A DNA stretch of 8,982 bases. Source: an uncultured Actinomycetes bacterium (GTDB taxonomy: Bacteria; Actinomycetota; Acidimicrobiia; Acidimicrobiales; Ilumatobacteraceae). This document shows positions 6,558-8,982 of this stretch, piece after piece. Both the position numbers and the translations under genes were made by a program. The notes under the pieces were generated by a model. The model saw nothing but the letters and a program-made list of their open reading frames with translations, had not been told where the DNA came from and searched no databases. The DNA lies in NCBI GenBank assembly GCA_903858075.1, contig CAIOHI010000109.1:1-8982 (forward strand). Direction: 5' to 3'. Each line of letters starts with the position of its first letter. The stretch's first letter is position 1.

Positions 6558-7349
6558 ATGTCTGAATGGAACCCACTTGACCCCGATGCCGAGAGTGTCC
6601 ATTACGACCTATCTGGCTGGAGCATTGACCAGCGTGCATCAGTTGCAGAAATGTTTGCCGATGCCGAAATTCCACACGCGTGGGTGGGCAACGAAGTTGT
6701 TGTTCCCAGCGAACTCGAAGATGCCGCCGACGAAATGCTCGATGTGCTCGAACAAAAATTGGGCGTGGGCACACAAGAGGGAAACTCGGCACAGCGCGAT
6801 TCACGTCGTTTGCAGTTAAACGAAGCAACCGATGAAGAAATTACCGAGTACGAGCTTGACGATTGGTCAATGGGCGAGCGTTCACGCCTCACAGAACTTC
6901 TTGTCGCCTCCGACATTCCGTATCGCTGGGAAGGTGCATTGCTCGTCACACTCACCGAGTTGGAAGATGCAGTAGACGACCTGCTCGATGCAGTGGAAGC
7001 AGGCGATGTCACCATTATCGACTCGGCACGCAACCCAGGTTCTGGGCAAGGAACCATTTCAGCGGGTGACTCCAGTGTTTCTGGTGAATCTCTCACGCAA
7101 ATGTTTCTTGCGGCCGAACGTTTGCAGCGCGACCCACTCGATGCCAATGGTCTTGGTATTTTGGTGCGCGTTCTCGACGACATTGAGGGCGGAGGCATTC
7201 CCTTTGGTGTGCCTGTTCCTGTGTGGCGCCAAGCATCTGAAATGGCCGATCAACTTGCCGACGCACTTGCTGGCAACGATTTCCCCGACGAACAAGCAGC
7301 ACAAGAAATTGCGCAACGATTGTTTGTCACGTTGCGCCCTCACGTCTGA
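6558..7349 (+). CDS. Acidic protein with a duplicated ~52-residue domain, function unknown
   Basis: I do not recognise this as a named family. The 263-residue product is strongly acidic, with no signal peptide or membrane segment, so it is probably cytoplasmic. Residues 15-66 and 97-148 are two copies of one domain, aligning without gaps at an offset of 82 with 20 of 52 identities. Shared positions include Y16/Y98, W21/W103, IP 38-39/120-121, W42/W124 and the ELEDA run at 52-56/134-138. Each copy reads as helix, then IPxxW, short strands, then an acidic helix. This layout resembles small 'putative signal transducing' (DUF2007-like) domains, which is a guess from pattern. Linkers are Ser/Gly/Asp-rich. 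A separate C-terminal part (about 176-263) is probably helical. The gene starts 9 bases after the peptidase gene, in the same frame. The start is fixed by the in-frame stop at 6546 and the domain beginning at residue 15. Confidence 0.85.
   Translation: MSEWNPLDPDAESVHYDLSGWSIDQRASVAEMFADAEIPHAWVGNEVVVPSELEDAADEMLDVLEQKLGVGTQEGNSAQRDSRRLQLNEATDEEITEYELDDWSMGERSRLTELLVASDIPYRWEGALLVTLTELEDAVDDLLDAVEAGDVTIIDSARNPGSGQGTISAGDSSVSGESLTQMFLAAERLQRDPLDANGLGILVRVLDDIEGGGIPFGVPVPVWRQASEMADQLADALAGNDFPDEQAAQEIAQRLFVTLRPHV
6600..6755 (+). repeat. Internal duplication, copy 1 (protein-level)
   Basis: This encodes residues 15-66 of the acidic protein. It matches copy 2 with 20 of 52 identical residues and no gaps. 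The similarity is at protein level, so the duplication is old rather than a recent DNA repeat. Confidence 0.8.
6846..7001 (+). repeat. Internal duplication, copy 2 (protein-level)
   Basis: This encodes residues 97-148, the partner of the copy at residues 15-66. Conserved positions are mainly Trp, Ile-Pro, Leu and the acidic ELEDA run, as expected for a retained fold. Confidence 0.8.
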
Positions 7350-7372
7350 GTCGCAAGTAGCGTAATCACTCG

Positions 7373-8071
7373 ATGATTCTCGCCGAATTAGAAATCTGGC
7401 ACTCGCGGCCTATCACTCCCACCCGGCGGGTGTCGTTGGGTCATTTGGTGTTACCTGCCGACCCAGCACCTGGTTTCGGTGGCATTTTGCTAGGTGCGGT
7501 AGTGGCACGGCATCTGTTCGATGTAGACGAGGAAATGCACCCCGACATTCATCGCCTCACCTTGCAGGTAGAACGTGGCGAACGCATTGTGCAGCCGCGT
7601 TTACGTCATCGTTTTCAAAGCGATCGGCATGGTCTTGCCATGAGTCGGCATCAACTCATTGCGGTAGAGAACACTGCAGAGTTCGCATTTGCCGAGGGTG
7701 GCTCGCCACTACAGCAAGTGCTCGGTTCTATTTATGCACTCGAGCGATTAGATGCTGAAACGCGGCGTGCGCTGGGGCCAATGATGCGCCGCGCAATGAC
7801 TTGGCGTGGCCCATTTGGTGCGTCATTCATTTCGTATTTGGCAGGCAGTAACGCATCATCTATCTCGGCAATTTCCGACCCGCGAGCATGGGCTCTTGAA
7901 ATTTTGTGTTTCCCACCTGGCACGGTGAAGCCAAATAAAAAAGAAGTCAGCTCACGCTTTCGTGAAATGTTGCGCAGTGTGCACCCCGACCATGGTGCAA
8001 GTGAACGTGATGCAAGTAGAGCCATTGCCGACCTCAGTGAAGCTCGTCGCATTTTGAGCCAGCAGTCTTGA
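7373..8071 (+). CDS. J-domain protein with C-terminal J-domain and unknown N-terminal domain
   Basis: The last third of this 232-residue product reads as a J-domain, the part of DnaJ-type co-chaperones that stimulates the ATPase of DnaK (Hsp70). From about residue 173 there is ALEILCF, then KKEVSSRFREMLRSVHPD with the invariant HPD at 204-206, then AIADLSEARRIL as the last helix, ending at the C-terminus. In DnaJ itself the J-domain is N-terminal. Here the first 170 residues contain no Gly/Phe-rich or zinc-finger region and I cannot assign them; they are mixed in character, with hydrophobic patches (LGHLVLPAD, GGILLGAVVARHLF) but no clear membrane span or signal peptide. The start is ATG 7373, since an in-frame stop lies at 7358. 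There is no Shine-Dalgarno sequence. The stop TGA overlaps the start of the next gene, so the two are probably co-translated. Confidence 0.85.
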   Translation: MILAELEIWHSRPITPTRRVSLGHLVLPADPAPGFGGILLGAVVARHLFDVDEEMHPDIHRLTLQVERGERIVQPRLRHRFQSDRHGLAMSRHQLIAVENTAEFAFAEGGSPLQQVLGSIYALERLDAETRRALGPMMRRAMTWRGPFGASFISYLAGSNASSISAISDPRAWALEILCFPPGTVKPNKKEVSSRFREMLRSVHPDHGASERDASRAIADLSEARRILSQQS

Positions 8072-8679
8072 GTACCGCAAAGGGGTTGGTGTTATTCCCC
8101 GGTGCGGGAAGCAGCGCAGACCATTCATCGCTCGTTGCTATTGAGGAAATGATGTCGCCCATAGCGGTTGGGCGTTTTGATTTTCCCTACCGCCGTGCAG
8201 GTAAGCGCGCTCCCGATCGCGCACCGGTGTTATTGCAGTGCGTGCGCGATGAGGTTCAGGCATTTGCCAAAACAAGTGGTGTGCGTACGTCGTCACTGGT
8301 TATTGGCGGGCGTTCAATGGGTGGGCGCATGTGTTCTATGGCTGCTGCTGGTGATACGGGCACTGCAAAAAAGGGAGAACCGCCAGTTTTTGGTGACCCG
8401 TTAAAAGTGCGGGGCCTTGTGCTCATTTCATACCCCCTACACCCACCAGCACACCCTGAAAGGCTACGTATTGCACACTTGCCTCGCATTTCCGTGCCCG
8501 TTCTTTTCGTGCACGGAACAAATGACCCCTTTGGTTCGCCGGCAGAATTAAAAAAGCATGTGAAGAAAATTCCTAGTGATGTCTCAATGCACTTCATTGA
8601 AAAAGGCCGACACGACCTCAAAGGTAAAGATGCAGAAATTGCCGAGGTTGTTCGTGACTGGTGTCAACAACTGCGCTAA
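8068..8679 (+). CDS. Alpha/beta hydrolase, KANL3/Tex30-like family
   Basis: This is a small alpha/beta hydrolase of 203 residues; the reaction and substrate are unknown. The first strand and oxyanion turn are LVLFPGAGSS at 7-16. The nucleophile is Ser83 in GGRSMGGR (80-87), the acid is probably Asp153 in HGTNDPFG (149-156), and the base is His182 in GRHDLKG (180-186). The segments SYPLHPP (121-127), PERLRIAHL (130-138) and NDPFG are characteristic of the Tex30-like group. No signal peptide is seen. The start is TTG at 8068, overlapping the TGA of the J-domain gene as TTGA. Later in-frame starts (TTG 8086, GTG 8089) would cut into the first beta strand, so 8068 is preferred although TTG is rare. 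The gene is convergent with the transporter gene, 6 bases after its stop. Confidence 0.88.
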   Translation: MSTAKGLVLFPGAGSSADHSSLVAIEEMMSPIAVGRFDFPYRRAGKRAPDRAPVLLQCVRDEVQAFAKTSGVRTSSLVIGGRSMGGRMCSMAAAGDTGTAKKGEPPVFGDPLKVRGLVLISYPLHPPAHPERLRIAHLPRISVPVLFVHGTNDPFGSPAELKKHVKKIPSDVSMHFIEKGRHDLKGKDAEIAEVVRDWCQQLR

Positions 8680-8685
8680 TGGTTA

Positions 8686-8982
8686 CTAACGCTCGAAACG
8701 AGCGTGTGCATCTTGTGGGTTGAGTTCTTCAAGATCTTTGTTTGCGGTTTCGGGGTAGTACACCAATATCAGTACTGAAACCACAAGTGAAATGGCGGCA
8801 AAACTGAGCATCACTGTTCCGTACGACCATCCACTATCAACGAGTATGCCGCCGGCAACAAGGCCAATGCTTCCGCCTAAAAGTGCTGCAACGGTAATGA
8901 GAAACGACGACGTTGCACGGTTGCCCGTGGGGAAGAGTTCACCGCGATACACGGCAAGTGCGGGGTAGGCAATGGCGCCAAC
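8686..8982 (-). CDS. Major facilitator superfamily transporter, C-terminal end (5' part outside window)
   Basis: This is the last 98 residues of an inner-membrane secondary transporter of the MFS; the frame is open to the window edge, so GTG at 8952 is internal. ELFPTGNRATSS at fragment residues 15-26 is the E-L/I-x-P-T-x-x-R pattern found before the eleventh helix in sugar and metabolite/H+ symporter branches. Two hydrophobic helices follow (about 28-46 and 54-75). The end motif PETANKDLEEL (77-87) matches the PET-x(4)-LEE tail of the sugar-porter-like group. The substrate cannot be told from this part. The gene ends in TAG followed directly by an in-frame TAA (8683-8685), a double stop. Confidence 0.88.
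   Translation of the reverse strand, partial: VGAIAYPALAVYRGELFPTGNRATSSFLITVAALLGGSIGLVAGGILVDSGWSYGTVMLSFAAISLVVSVLILVYYPETANKDLEELNPQDAHARFER
8689..8705. terminator. Hairpin between convergent hydrolase and transporter genes, possible bidirectional terminator
   Basis: ACGCTCG (8689-8695) and CGAGCGT (8699-8705) form a perfect 7-pair stem with a 3-base loop. The hairpin covers the last transporter codons and lies 10 bases after the hydrolase stop. No U tract follows on either strand, so it would be of the U-tract-less kind proposed for actinobacteria. It could also simply follow from the coding sequence for ARFER. Confidence 0.4.

Noticed and set aside
6602..7198. 198-codon open frame on the minus strand opposite the acidic protein gene
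   Set aside because: The Ser/Arg-rich product mirrors the acidic codons (GAN, GCN) of the real gene. The plus-strand frame has a gapless internal duplication, which shows it is the coding one.
7428..7546. HPD tripeptide at residues 56-58 of the J-domain protein as a second J-domain
   Set aside because: It lacks flanking J-domain helices; only the HPD at 204-206 has them.

Overview
The window looks like chromosomal DNA of an actinomycete, most probably a planktonic, moderate-GC lineage such as the Acidimicrobiia (Ilumatobacter-like). This rests on three things. The class II fructose-1,6-bisphosphatase resembles mycobacterial GlpX from its N-terminal residues onward, as recalled rather than aligned. 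Base composition is near balanced by eye, low for Streptomyces or Mycobacterium. Only two of the eight visible gene starts have a clear Shine-Dalgarno sequence, while several have a TANNNT box just before the start codon, the layout of leaderless actinobacterial genes. The class-level assignment is tentative. I see no mobile element, tRNA, rRNA or CRISPR array.

Layout. (1) 1-1664, plus strand: the end of an F-type ATP synthase operon, with the C-terminal part of atpD and all of atpC (start and stop overlap by one base), followed 3 bases later by a short-chain dehydrogenase that appears to be carried on the same transcript. (2) 1661-4699, minus strand: glpX then kup (potassium uptake), 51 bases apart. 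The kup stop overlaps the dehydrogenase stop by 4 bases inside a 20-base near-palindrome. (3) 4734-8679, plus strand: four tightly packed genes encoding an S9 prolyl-oligopeptidase-type peptidase, an acidic protein built on an internal duplication, a protein with a C-terminal J-domain, and a KANL3/Tex30-type alpha/beta hydrolase. (4) 8686-8982, minus strand: the C-terminal end of a major facilitator superfamily transporter, convergent with the hydrolase and cut by the window edge.

How the genes relate. Regions 1 and 2 are core energy, carbon and ion metabolism: ATP synthesis, the gluconeogenic phosphatase and potassium import. Region 3 is the least ordinary part. Spacings of 9, 23 and -4 bases suggest one operon, and the mix (peptidase, J-domain co-chaperone-like protein, hydrolase, duplicated small-domain protein) is compatible with a role in protein or peptide turnover, which is inference only. 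glpX and the peptidase gene diverge from a 34-base gap that may hold two mirror-placed -10 boxes. No stretch of more than 300 bases lacks a gene; all intergenic gaps are 51 bases or shorter.
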